Assembly: GCA_000934455.1 (NCBI GenBank)
Contig: KN883580.1
Coordinates: 19,711 to 43,101 of the forward strand
Reading direction: 5' to 3'
DNA: 23,391 nt
Source: Apostichopus parvimensis
Lineage: Eukaryota; Echinodermata; Holothuroidea; Aspidochirotida; Stichopodidae
Shown: piece after piece, positions 1 to 10,800 of the stretch
How the letters are laid out: every line of letters begins with the position of its first letter
How positions within the stretch are numbered: the stretch's first letter is position 1
Translations under genes and position numbers: made by a program
The notes under the pieces: generated by a model
What the model was told of the DNA's origin: nothing
Databases searched by the model: none
What the model saw: only the letters and a program-made list of their open reading frames with translations

Positions 1-312
1 GCTGTTTACGATTGCATTCAATGTCATTTAAAAGTGCACCGACCTTTGGTCGATATGTTTTTGTTCCATCAGGTGAGACCTAGTGTGGTAGGGCCAATGC
101 CGACCAGTCGCCCCCAGCGTACCCCTGGACAATCCTTCAGTGGACGCCGACACGCCTGCGAAGCGTGTCACAGCGGCACCATAAGACCCTGTCCGTCATA
201 TAACATCATGGCCTCATACAGTACCCCTCACGACTGCACTGGCTCTACAGTGTCCACATTTTTAACACAAGCCTCAACTGTACCAAGTGAATTTGGTTCT
301 GAGATGATGTAG
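1..312 (+). CDS. Possible C-terminal coding exon of an unrecognised upstream gene (partial)
   Basis: A frame is open from base 1 through 103 codons to a TAG at 310-312. Local base composition is clearly more GC-rich than the AT-rich sequence after it, which favours coding. The peptide is rich in Ser, Thr, Pro, His and Cys (CIQCH near the start, HACEACHSG in the middle) and ends SEFGSEMM; I do not recognise a family. No in-frame ATG is needed because the frame runs off the left edge. AATAAA-type polyadenylation signals cluster at 489-515, about 180 bases past the stop, which fits a terminal exon. A perfect donor-like GTAAGT begins at 312, overlapping the stop, so it could instead be an internal exon. 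A chance open frame of this length is also possible. Confidence 0.35.
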   Translation, partial: AVYDCIQCHLKVHRPLVDMFLFHQVRPSVVGPMPTSRPQRTPGQSFSGRRHACEACHSGTIRPCPSYNIMASYSTPHDCTGSTVSTFLTQASTVPSEFGSEMM

Positions 313-485
313 TAAGTATATCTCTGTTAGTATATATCCTCTTCCAAAAAGTAACAGAGAAACGGTCTCAGGTTTTGGAGCTTTCATTGCTAACATTACA
401 TGACCTATGTTCTGCCTATCTCGGGAGAGTCACTCCAGTCAGTGTGAGCTCTGATGCAATGAAATATTTTTTTTGTTACATTTAT

Positions 486-515
486 AAAAAATAAAATAAA
501 ATAAAAATAAACAAA
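486..515 (+). promoter_or_regulatory. Cluster of AATAAA polyadenylation-type hexamers
   Basis: Several overlapping AATAAA hexamers lie in an A-rich stretch about 180 bases after the stop at 312. They could be the 3' processing signal of the upstream gene. The same sequence is also a simple A-rich repeat, so the functional reading is only an inference. Confidence 0.3.
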
Positions 516-639
516 TTCACTATCAGTCTCACTTCTCACAGTCTTGTTTAGGCGTAGGATGATTTGCCATCGCACTGGCATGCCTCAGATATCAAGGTCT
601 GTTAAGTTTGTTCTTTGTTGTTGACAAGTAGATTTCAAA

Positions 640-880
640 ATAAAATAAAACTGTTAGCAAACTGCTTATCCACTAGAGAGCCTGTGTAAGAGAATGTGTA
701 AAAGTAAGTTGGCCTGACGTTTCGATCCCAGCAGGATCTTCTTCAAAGGCTAAATGACAAGTAGCAGTAAGAGAAGGGACATAACACACAGAATACATAC
801 AGGTTAATAAGCATGGTGAACACAAAGAGATAGATGTAAGGTAGACAAGGGATGGAGAGAAGAAAGAAAGAAAGTATTAG
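640..880 (-). mobile_element. Penelope-like retroelement fragment
   Basis: On the minus strand, 713-749 reads GAAGAAGATCC, a short loop, then GGATCGAAACGTCAGG. This conserved block (stem GATCC/GGATC followed by GAAAC and GTC) resembles the terminal repeats of Penelope-like elements, which are known to carry hammerhead ribozyme motifs. The flanking A/G-rich sequence to about 880, with a GAAA microsatellite near 861-876, looks like untranslated element sequence. No reverse transcriptase or GIY-YIG coding sequence is visible. The family call is from memory of the motif; the outer boundaries are guesses. Confidence 0.45.
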
Positions 881-1761
881 ATTTCTCTGAAGGTTTGTTA
901 GAATCTGTAAACTGCAATAAACAATAGAGCTCTGTGCTCAAGTCCTGATGTGTGATGAGAAAAGATTACTCACAAATGTTTCTTGACCTACTTTAGAGTA
1001 ACATTTTCTTCTTCGTATTTAGCGATATCCCTTTTAATACGGAACCTCATTTACTTCCACGAGGAATTAATTACAAAAGGGTAGTTTAGAAAATATTGTG
1101 AACTAAAACCTGTCTCAAGAAAACGACTTTTATATATTTTAAAATTCTGAAAATAATTCAATATGATAGTTTAATTTAGGTTGGTACAGTTTGCAAACTT
1201 TAGAGTGATTGAGATCATCTAGTGAGCAAGTTTTTTGACACTAAAAGACTTTGAGTCAGCAAATATCAGACCGGATGAATTCAGTTCATAGTGAGTCATC
1301 TACAACGGCCTTAAGCTCTTTCATTATCAGATATATGGTCAATAGTTTTGTCCCCATTTAATTTCAGACTCAACACACTATCTCTCTCTTCGTTTTATTA
1401 AGTGAAAAGATGAACTGGTTATAATTAGTTAAGAATTTAGACATGCAAAATGAAAAAAAATCTTTCAATTAAAGCCAATATTCTGCTTTTGAAAGTCCAT
1501 AATGATTAAATGAGCTATAGACAGAAAAGTGTCACCTTCATTTCACACACAACCATGTGGACTAGTCTGTCACTCCATATCGTGAGAACTTCAACAGCTG
1601 AGAAGGCAGGCAGAGATAAAGTCAGGGCTAAGTGATATTGTATCGAGATAAAATGTATTTAAAATACTACTAAATCCTGTAGGCTGCTGTAGTCTAGCCA
1701 GATGGAATGGCAAGGTTACTAAGTTAACAAATCCGTGAGAAACAATTACTGATTGTGACTC
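881..1761. other. Non-coding, AT-rich; nothing recognised
   Basis: No long open frame, RNA gene or clear repeat is seen on either strand. A 61-codon minus-strand frame at 1591-1776 has no family features and partly overlaps the repeat that follows. Confidence 0.5.
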
Positions 1762-2176
1762 AGAATTAGACATCACCCTGTTGGCTTTGTAGCTATGAGC
1801 TGCAGAAAATGGATTTGTTTTGTGTCATACAGATCTAATGTTGTGCAAATTGGTTATAATTTTTATAGTATATTAGAATAAGACTTTATAGTATAATCGA
1901 ACTAGAAATATTTTACAGTCTAATAGAATTAGACTTTACCCTGTTGGCTATGTAGCTATTAGTTGCAGATGATGGACTTGTTATGTGTCATACAGATCTA
2001 AATGTTGTGCAAATTGGTTACAATTTTTATAGTATAATAGAATTAGAAATACTTTACAGTCTTAATAGAATTAGACTTCACCCTGTTGGCTTTGCTCTAT
2101 AAGTTGCAGATGATGGAATTGTTATGTGTCATACAGATCTAAATGTTGTGCAAATTGGTTTCAATTTTTATAGTAG
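1762..2176. repeat. Three-copy tandem repeat (period about 142-163 bp)
   Basis: Three copies begin with AGAATTAGAC at 1762, 1925 and 2067. Each carries CACCCTGTTGGC-like sequence, then TGTGTCATACAGATCTAA, then TTGTGCAAATTGGTT and a TATAGTA end. Spacings are 163 and 142 bases, the difference due to indels. Copies diverge by scattered substitutions, so the duplication is not recent. Confidence 0.85.
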
Positions 2177-2256
2177 AGGTTAAAGAATGCTACAGTACCT
2201 GGCTGAATATTTTGTCATTTTTTAAAGTTTTTTTTATTATAGATTTACAAATGTTA

Positions 2257-2460
2257 TGTTACAGGTGATGTTGTGACATGTCAGAAACAATTAAAGCATG
2301 TTTGAAGATTTAGGGGGTGCTATGTAGCAGGTGGTGTTGCGACATGTCATAGAGATCTAAAATGAACTATGTTTGATAACAGGCTGTTGGGATTAACAAA
2401 AGCTGTGTTACAGGTGATGTTGTGACATATCAGAGATATTAAACAGGAAAGATGTTTAAA
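2257..2460. repeat. Degenerate tandem repeat (three units)
   Basis: Units of the form TGTTACAGGTGATGTTGTGA followed by CATGTCAG occur near 2257, 2323 (as TGTAGCAGGTGGTGTTGCGA) and 2406. Spacings are about 66 and 83 bases. The CATGTCATAGAGATCTAA of the second unit resembles the core of the array just upstream, so both may come from one decayed repeat family. Confidence 0.6.
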
Positions 2461-4560
2461 AAATATATTAGTGGATCAAAAGAATATACTATGCTTTCAT
2501 TGGATTCCATCTTAATTTAAGCATTTTAGATAGCTCTCAGCAGGTTCTGACAAATGTAAGTGATTTGAGCAGAAAAATGCATCTTTATTCTAAGAAGTGG
2601 TTTACTTTGAAAGGATGTTGTGTAAACTACTTCTAGGGTTGTCGTCTTGGCCAAGATGCTTTATGAATTGGGTTAGCTACTTGTTAGTTTACAGGAATTC
2701 ATAATAAATCATGTATAAAAATTCTTGATGACTTATCAAAAGTAAAAAAATGTACTTCTGTTCATTCCTTGTCAATTAGATTTGAAAATAGTTGTAGATA
2801 TTGGCAGTCTCAAAGCAGAGATGAATTGTGCACTAATCCACACCAATTGAAAACATATAAATGCCGATCTTGTGGAAGAATTTTCTCTTTCCTGTCTGGA
2901 AAGAGCATTTGTCGAACATTTAGAGAAATATGGAGGATTATTCAGCAAAACTACTTTGTGGTGATTCTACTCATTTTGTCTGATGTTGCCATGAATTTTG
3001 TTTTTTTTAAGAAACCACAATTTGTTTTTTTTTAATGTGGGTATCATGGAGATAAACATGCTCTTATGATGTGGTGTTCACCTCCTGAAGCTGAAAATTT
3101 GTATCAATTTCTTTGTAATAAATATTTTTTTTAGTGATCTATAGATCGGTTAATGTCAGTTCTCACTCTTGTTATCTCTTTCAGATTCCTTCAGTCACTG
3201 TCATAGTACCTACAACGATCAACTTGCCATCACTGTAAATTCTAAAATTTTAATATCAATTTCTTGCCATATTGACAAAGATTAAATTATGACTGCATTT
3301 TTCTTTCTCTTTTTTTTCCTGATGGGTGGGGGGGGGGGGAGGCTGACGAAATTTCTCAGTGTTTTAATTGTTTTAATTGTTACCAGTCAAAATTAGTGAG
3401 CTTTGTGTGCCTTTTGGAAAGCGACCACTGCCAAATGTGAGCCTAATTGTGAACTGCTTTTACGATGGAATCGCTCTGTCAATATTTTTTGCAAGCTTTG
3501 AAGAAAGGAATGGCTGACGGGTTTTACCTCATATCTCAAGATTTATAAACATTTCAAAAAGAGCTTTATCGAGAAATCGTCTTTATACGGACATGGTTAG
3601 ATGATTTCCACCGCATTTCAACAAGGTCACCCAAAGATTGATTTTGTTGATTGACATCGAGCACGTAACATCCTTGATTTGGTAGAAAATGAAATTTGAA
3701 AGGAACTTGGAAGACATCGATGCTGCCATTTCGTGTTTTCTTGTAAGATAGTTTGTGTCACAAAGATCTCAAAAGTGGTGTAGAAATAGCTTGTGGCTGA
3801 TTTTGACAACCTTTCTCCTTAAAAAGCAGGATGGAAATCAATATTTTTCAATACTCATGGCTCTCTTAAGCAGCTGTCACAATTTTACATGACTGAAATA
3901 TTTTGTCATCTCTCATATCACTGTACAAAAACGAAAATTGTTTAAATAAATGTGGACGTCATGGAGGAGGAAGCCCAGTATAAAGTACTATATATCAGTT
4001 CCATATGCATCGAAGATTGTTGCTTTTGAAAGGTTAACATTTAAAACCAAAACGCAGCGTGAAAAGACGGTGGAAAAAGAATAAAATAAAGAAAATAGAC
4101 TATATATGTATTAAATAGACAGAAGGAATGTAGCTTAACTTATTTCTCTCTAGTTTAATATTGGACAGATTATTCCCATAGTTATCAGAGATATGTTATT
4201 TTGAACACATTCACATGAAATTATTTGTACAGAATCCCATACGTGGCTGTTTGTGAGAAACGAGAAATGACGATATTGACAAAGAAAAATAAAATACAGT
4301 ACTCTTTTCAAATTCCTTGTGTCTGTTTTCTCTTTCGAAAGAGTTACATATTTTCTGAAGTATTGTACAGATTTTCACTCCTAATGTCTATTATGATGTT
4401 ATATGGTTTGAGGTATACAGAGTCCAATGGTTGATTTGATGCAAATTATGGCTTCAGCCTTCAAAACAATAACGTTGAAACCCTTTCTGCAGTACATCTA
4501 CGTAAAAATATCAACCATACTATCTAAACTAATGCTGATCATTTAAAGATTCCGTCAACA
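2461..4560. other. Intergenic, AT-rich; no gene recognised
   Basis: Contains an 88-codon plus-strand frame at 2769-3035 with a CxxC pattern but no other zinc-finger spacing and a poly-T-encoded tail, which I do not accept as a gene. A 12-base G run lies at 3328-3339. A strong acceptor-like tract ends at CAG 3183 but leads to no sustained open frame. Confidence 0.5.
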
Positions 4561-4639
4561 TGGGGGTTGCAACAAATTCCCTGCTACAAGGAAAGCTAAC
4601 CAGGGAAGTAAACAATTATTATTTACGTGTGAAATTATG

Positions 4640-4766
4640 CAGTGACCCTTGCTGAACCGGCCTCTCCTTTTCACAGCATTACCGCGAAAAGCTGTCGAAA
4701 AAGTCACGACGATCAAAATAATTTAATCTATGATGACGAAATTTGAAGAGCGCCCCTATTTTAGCC
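4640..4766 (+). promoter_or_regulatory. NGLY1: Putative NGLY1 promoter and 5' UTR
   Basis: The 130 bases before the start codon are richer in CpG than their surroundings. They contain an E2F-like ACCGCGAAAA at 4681-4690 and a CRE-like TGATGACGAA at 4731-4740. The start itself sits in GCCATGGCGAC, a good Kozak context (G at +4) that also resembles a YY1 site, common at TATA-less housekeeping promoters. No TATA box is placed convincingly. The motifs are seen; their function and the start of transcription are inferred. Confidence 0.35.
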
Positions 4767-4876
4767 ATGGCGACAGCTGATGCAGGCTACGCACTCCGAC
4801 AATTGCGTGAAAATGACGTTAATACGTTTCTTTATGTCTCCGAAACACTCTTAAAGTACATTAATAATATCATACA
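4767..4876 (+). CDS. NGLY1: NGLY1 exon 1 (start codon, start of PUB domain)
   Basis: ATG at 4767 begins [20 protein letters not shown], leading into the first PUB helices ([16 protein letters not shown]). The donor is CA|GTAAGTG, leaving two bases for the split Gln37 codon. No upstream in-frame ATG is needed, and the protein starts at a length usual for invertebrate homologues. Confidence 0.85.
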
Positions 4877-7800
4877 GTAAGTGATCGTGCTTTGTGTGTG
4901 AATTTCAAACTTCAATAATGTTAACATTTTAATATTGCGAAAAGGAACCAACGTAGGTAATATTAAGCTCATACTAGTCATAGGCTTTAGTACAGAGTTC
5001 CCAGTTCCGCGAGAGTGATAATCTGTATACCCAGTAGCATGGTGGGCTCATAATTGACGCACTTTAAGATTTGATTAACGATGTCTAACAACGAAATATA
5101 CAAATCACTAAACTGTATGCGTTTTTCATATGTGTAGTTCCTCAGGAATGTAATGATCTCAAAATATTTATTTTTCTGTGCCTACGCAACGTACAAATGA
5201 GCAGAATTTGACCACAAGTTCTTACATAATTGACACATTCGTCGATAAGCTAACTGTAGTGTAGTTTAGTGAAGTAGAAAAAAAAAGGATCAGGAGGGAC
5301 AGTCAAGTCCCCCCATCAAGCACCCTATAGGAGAGATAAAATACTGAGACACAAACACTCAGACCTGATTACAATGCTGATTACAATTTACACTACTTGC
5401 AAGTACAACTTTCTCAGGCAAAACATTCCACTCATTCACAAATCACAATCCTAATAGAAAAAAGTTATGCCGAATATTAATCCTACTTTGTGACTTTTGG
5501 AGTTAAAGACAATGACCTCTGGTATAACTACTATTGTATGTATGTATTTTAGATCCTCCTACAAGCAGGAGCTCGCGAAGAAGCCATCATTGGCTTATCA
5601 AAGCCGCATGCTGACCGAAGTCAGTCTCTTAGATTCATATTTAACGTCCATGATTATGAATTGTCGATTGTCAACAACTCTGTAACTGGAAGACATACAT
5701 TATTTTTGGAGTGACTCAAACTCGAGACCTTATGATTGAAAGGCACCGGCGTTAACCACTGAGCTAACACTCCACCTATTAGCAAACATGATAAAGTCAG
5801 TGAAGGCTAAATTGTCAAACCATATACACAATCAGATCAGAGAACTAGTGGTATCATATTGAGGTAATTTTGGTACTTTTAGGGAGTAAGATTTCCCAAT
5901 GCCCAAAAGTGTGCAAACCTGGGGGAGGGTGTTAAAAGCATAAAAAAATACAATTTGATCAGTATATACATGAAATGGATTAAAACTCATCAAATATGTA
6001 ACTCTGCTTGACTGCAAAAAGTTCAGATTGCCTGCTGCATCGTTGCTAGTAATATTTGAAGGTGCGTCAATATGAAGTTGCGTCAATTATGCAGCCTTTG
6101 CTATACTACTACTAAGCTAGTACTGTAATGGAAGAGGCTAGTAGGCTATATACTAATAAACTATGAACCCTATGCTAAATAGGCTTTATACTACTTACTA
6201 GACACCCTAAGCAGGCTTAGGCTATTGCCATGTAATTGCAAACCAAGAGACAATAGTTCCATCTAGTAAGTACTACTAGGCCAAGTAAGGCTAATATAGT
6301 CAAGGAATTATGACACATTGTGGAGAATTTTATGATTTTACCAATGATGCAAGTGAAGACTTTTTTATTGATCATGTTTCACTCCCTAATGTCCAATCTA
6401 CCCAATTGCAAGGAATTGTGAACCCATACAATTTCTACTTGTACTAAACTGGGTCAATTGTCATAAAACAACAGCAAATTTATATCTGATCAATTTGGAT
6501 CCTTAAAGCAACATTGAACTTAATATCTAGAGAATAGATGCAATCTCACAATACAAATGACTTTTACAACACGTTTAAAAATTGTGTAGGATTCATAAAT
6601 CGTTTAGCCTCTTAAATTGTAAGGGTAGAAGCCTCAACAAAACCATGACAATCTCTCCTTATTACTTCGCATTCTAAACTTTAACTTTGATTTTATTGCT
6701 GTTTCTGAAACTTGGTTACGTGAACTCTTGGCTACTGATCTTTTCCAGTTTGATAATTACAATCATAGAGCTCGTACGCAAGGAAACGGCGGTGCTGGTC
6801 TTTATATGAACATTAACCACCACTATCTAATTACTGATGCACTCTCAATTTTTTGTGAAAATGTTTTCGAATCGCTCTTCGTTGATATAACCAACCACAA
6901 TCGCAAGGTAATTGAATGCGTAATTTATGGCCTCCATCATCTGTGATGTGATGTTACATAACTTTATGTAAAAACGTTACATGTACATGTTATTCGAGTA
7001 GACCAATCAGAAGTGTCCAACCAGTGATATATAAGCAGTACACGAGGCGTGTGCCTCCACTTCACTTTCCTACTTTGTGTATCTAAGTTATGTATCTGTG
7101 CTGGTTATATTTATGTTATTTATTGTAAATATATATACGTTGAAGTCAGAGACTTGTTATGTTCTTCTTTGCTATGTCCACCCAAGTCAGTAACATTACA
7201 TCATCTGACATAAATACTTTTTTAGAAACATTTGACAAAATTGGCAACAATTTATGTTACATTCTTGGGGATTTTAATATTAACACTCTTAACATTACTC
7301 TTGAAAAAAATTCCTACAAACATTATCCGGCACTTTCAAAACTTAGCCTCCTCTTTTGGATTCCAACCTCTAATTGATAAACCTACTAGGGTTACTCAAC
7401 ACACAAGCACATTATTGGAAAATAGTTTTACAATACGAATCATAATATTTACTCTGGTGTTAATCTCGATGACCTTTCAGATCATTACCCGATTTTCTGC
7501 ATTTCTGATTTTGTATTGCCTGAGCATGGCCGCAGCAGGAACGATGAACGGAATTGTATACGCTTGGTCCACCAGGCTGGAATTGATCAATTTACCGCAG
7601 CTATTTCTCAAATTGACTGGACTATAATGTCCTAGCATGCACTGATACAAATTTGGCCTACAGTCTCTTTATTGAAATTTTTCATAAAATTACATTAAAG
7701 GGTGTGAAGACTCGCGCAAAAAGAAACTTCTAATGCCGGTAATCTGACCTAGTTTGGAATGAGGTGTAACAGAAGTGTTAAAAAACCACCATCGATCCCA

Positions 7801-10800
7801 GAAAATACACACACACAGCTGCTACCATCGGTAGTTAGACACTAGTTTACAGTCAGTACATACAGCTGCGTTCAATACCTACAGCACAGTGTTCAAACAA
7901 TACAGCGATGGACATCTCAGGTCCAGCTGAAGATAACAATGTATCATGTTTCATTACTGTACTGTCTGCATTTTGTAGCGACACGAACAAAACATCACTT
8001 GCAAGCAACGGAAAGTTAACTTTTTCAGATGGCCGCACAGGGTTTGGGGCGAGTCTTCAACGCCTTTAATTGTTTCCCATCGTTACTGCAAAACTCCCCA
8101 AGCTAGGAAAGTTTGGTGTTCTAGAGGAACTTTAAACTCTTGTCAAAAAAAAAAATGAGCTCTACCGAAAATACGTCAAGCATCCTTCTCCTGAGAACAA
8201 AGCTGTATATGACAGATTCAGAAACAAACTTACAGGTCTGTTATTTGTATTGCTAAGTTTAATTACTATCATAAGGGATATATTAATCAAAGTATAAAGG
8301 GAACCGGAAATGCCACTAACACTGTCTTGCTTGGTAAGAGTAATTATAATAACAAACCTAATTAAAATGGTAGAGTATCTCTGATGTCGATGATATTTGT
8401 AATATTTGCAATGATTACTTTTCCTTCTTTACAGGCATCCAAGAGATACAAAATATCGGTCAGTTCGCCTTGGTAACAAAGTCTTTCAAAAGAAAGTTTT
8501 GCCAGTGCTGGGAGGCATAGAGTGTCTTTTTGCCATTGGATTTGAGGAGGTAAAGTACAGTACAGTGGGGTACATTATCAAGACCCCATAGGACTATCAT
8601 ATGAATAATATTAAGTAAAGCTTTAGGGCTGATGATTAATTTCAGTAAATATTTGTAGATTTGTTTCTCCTCGGAATGATGTAGAATGGCGAGATATCAT
8701 TTTAAAGAAACCAAAGAAAATAGTAAAACTTGAAAAACAGCAGAGGTGTTTATGCACATGAGAGCATAATTTAGTAATATGCGATTGGGTTGTTGTGTTA
8801 GCTAATAGTGTGCAGTGTGTTTAGGTGTTAAAGTTTGGAATGGTCAGGAAGATGCAACCGGGGTGCTTGTAAGATCTATCTTGTGTCCCGAGATGGGTTG
8901 CAAGAAATAACCTGGTTGCTATTTTCTAAAACAACCATGGGGGGGAGGAGGGGGGGCAGGGGAAATTAGCAAGTATATCCCTAAACCGTCTATCTTTTCC
9001 ATTTACATGTACCATTAAGGCAATAAATTGATATTCAATAATTGATTGTCCCATTGCATCTGTAGGCCCCTAGATCTCACAGGGTTATTTTTGTCATTAA
9101 CTAGTATTTTGGGTGTGTTTTACCACTTATAATCACTTATTCCCCTGCTAGAATGATGAATGGCTTACATTGCCGAGCGGAAAAACACTGATCGGCATCC
9201 ATTACATGCAGAAGGAGTTGGCCAGTGAACGTTTAAAGCTTATCTCCACACAAGTCTGTATGCTAACCACAGCTCAGGTAATGTTCAGCAGTTGTTATTC
9301 ATTTTTAAAGAGAATTCATTCTCTTTTTTCCAATGGTTATAAGAGGAACTAGAATTTGCAGAGCTTGACAATTTTGCAAGCAAGTCTATAAACTCCCTCT
9401 CCGGCATTTTAACCTTTTAGGAATTTTAATCTAAGTGAAGGAATTTTAATCTATGTGAAGGAATTATTGATGTGAAGGGCAATTGTTTCATAGGTTGATT
9501 TCTGAACAATCACTCCATTGTCTTTTTTTTTTTATGAACAATGGACTTATTGTTAATCACTGTGAAACACAGGTGTGTGCACCTATGTCATGGGTGGCCA
9601 AAAGGCCAATCTGTTTGACACAACTTGGGCATATACCATATATACATCAGTGCAGTAAGTATGTGCCTAGTAGGTTCAACCTTTAGGGCTTTCGGATACT
9701 GTTTACCCCCCCCCCCAAAGAAAATGGGGGTATTTCCCAAAAAATACGTAAGTAAATAGATGGGCATCAGTTCAAGCTAATTGGTTGTAAATTTAGTATT
9801 TCAAAAAGGTAGGATTCATGTAGCAGAAAACGATATGTTGAAAGAAATACCATATGTCAACAACTTTATATATATATACATATAATTGAAATCGTAGTGA
9901 GTTGTAAAATCCAGAACAGTGAAAAACTTCCAGCCTCCACTGGGATTCGAACCCGGGCCTCCCGCTTTATATGCAGACAGCCTAATATATCTATATGGTG
10001 TTGTGTATTGGTGAGCCTTAGTTACATGGTAGCGGTTTTAATGTTAATTTCATTGTAGACATCAGAACAAGGTTTTCATCAGAGAATGAGAAGTTCGGCG
10101 GATCATGTTCACCATTACGAAGATCCATTGCTTCAGCAGAAAGCCAGAAATGTTATCCCATTGCAGGAGTTGAATAGTAAAGCTGCCTCTAGATTGAGCA
10201 CTTTAGACCAAGAAGAAACAGGTAAGCTTTAATTCCATCTTCTATTGCAAGTCATCATCTATTTTGTAACAAGATAAAGATACAGTAGATGCTAACACAT
10301 GGTTTTCAAAACTTGAATACTTTGTGTGTTTATTTTGGACATATGAACGAACCACCGTGATTAGCTCAATTGCTCTAAATATGCGCAAGATTGGTAAAAT
10401 ATGGACGTATTTGAAAAGCCACGTGTAAATTCAGAGGAGCGCTAACAAATGCAGACTTTGTCAAGCACCTTGGGTCTCTTGTGGTTCCACGATCAGACAA
10501 CTGCGGTTTATTACTTAAATAAAATCTACAATTGAGTTAGAAGTTCTGTCAGATTCTGTCAAAGGGTCTCCATGTCATGGAATATCATCCTATATTCAGG
10601 AAATTAATTTGTGCTGTTTCTCAGAAGTTGCACAATAAGGTAGCAACATTTAGTTCTTTGAAGAAGAAGTTTCAAATATGTTTGAGATGGAATGTTATTT
10701 CCTGCTCTACAGACGAGAATCTGTTAGATGTGAGAGATTTTCTCCTTCTCGAGCTGCTGAAGTGGTTCAAACTCCGATTTTTCAAGTGGACCGACAGTCC

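Larger units (their letters stand above)
6610..8430 (+). mobile_element. LINE (CR1/L2-like), endonuclease region of ORF2, decayed and interrupted
   Basis: The translation across several frames follows an apurinic-type LINE endonuclease: [12 protein letters not shown] (about 6681-6720), GGAGLY (6790), ESLFVDI (6870), VIY followed by a shifted PPS (6920), ILGDFNI (7263), [20 protein letters not shown] (7360-7420) and DLSDHYPIF with the catalytic Ser-Asp-His (7470). Downstream, [18 protein letters not shown] (8150-8210) and [13 protein letters not shown] (8393-8425) are the linker between endonuclease and reverse transcriptase. The reverse transcriptase itself is absent. Frameshifts and stops make it dead. 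A weak ORF1-like stretch may extend it left to about 6300. Two younger elements sit inside it. Confidence 0.8.

Noticed and set aside
2769-3035. 88-codon frame with YKCRSCGRIF resembling the start of a zinc finger
   Set aside because: No histidines at C2H2 spacing, no second finger, start is not an ATG, and the end is encoded by T runs. Likely chance.
3627-3809. Minus-strand 60-codon frame
   Set aside because: No domain, no splice context, and length expected by chance.
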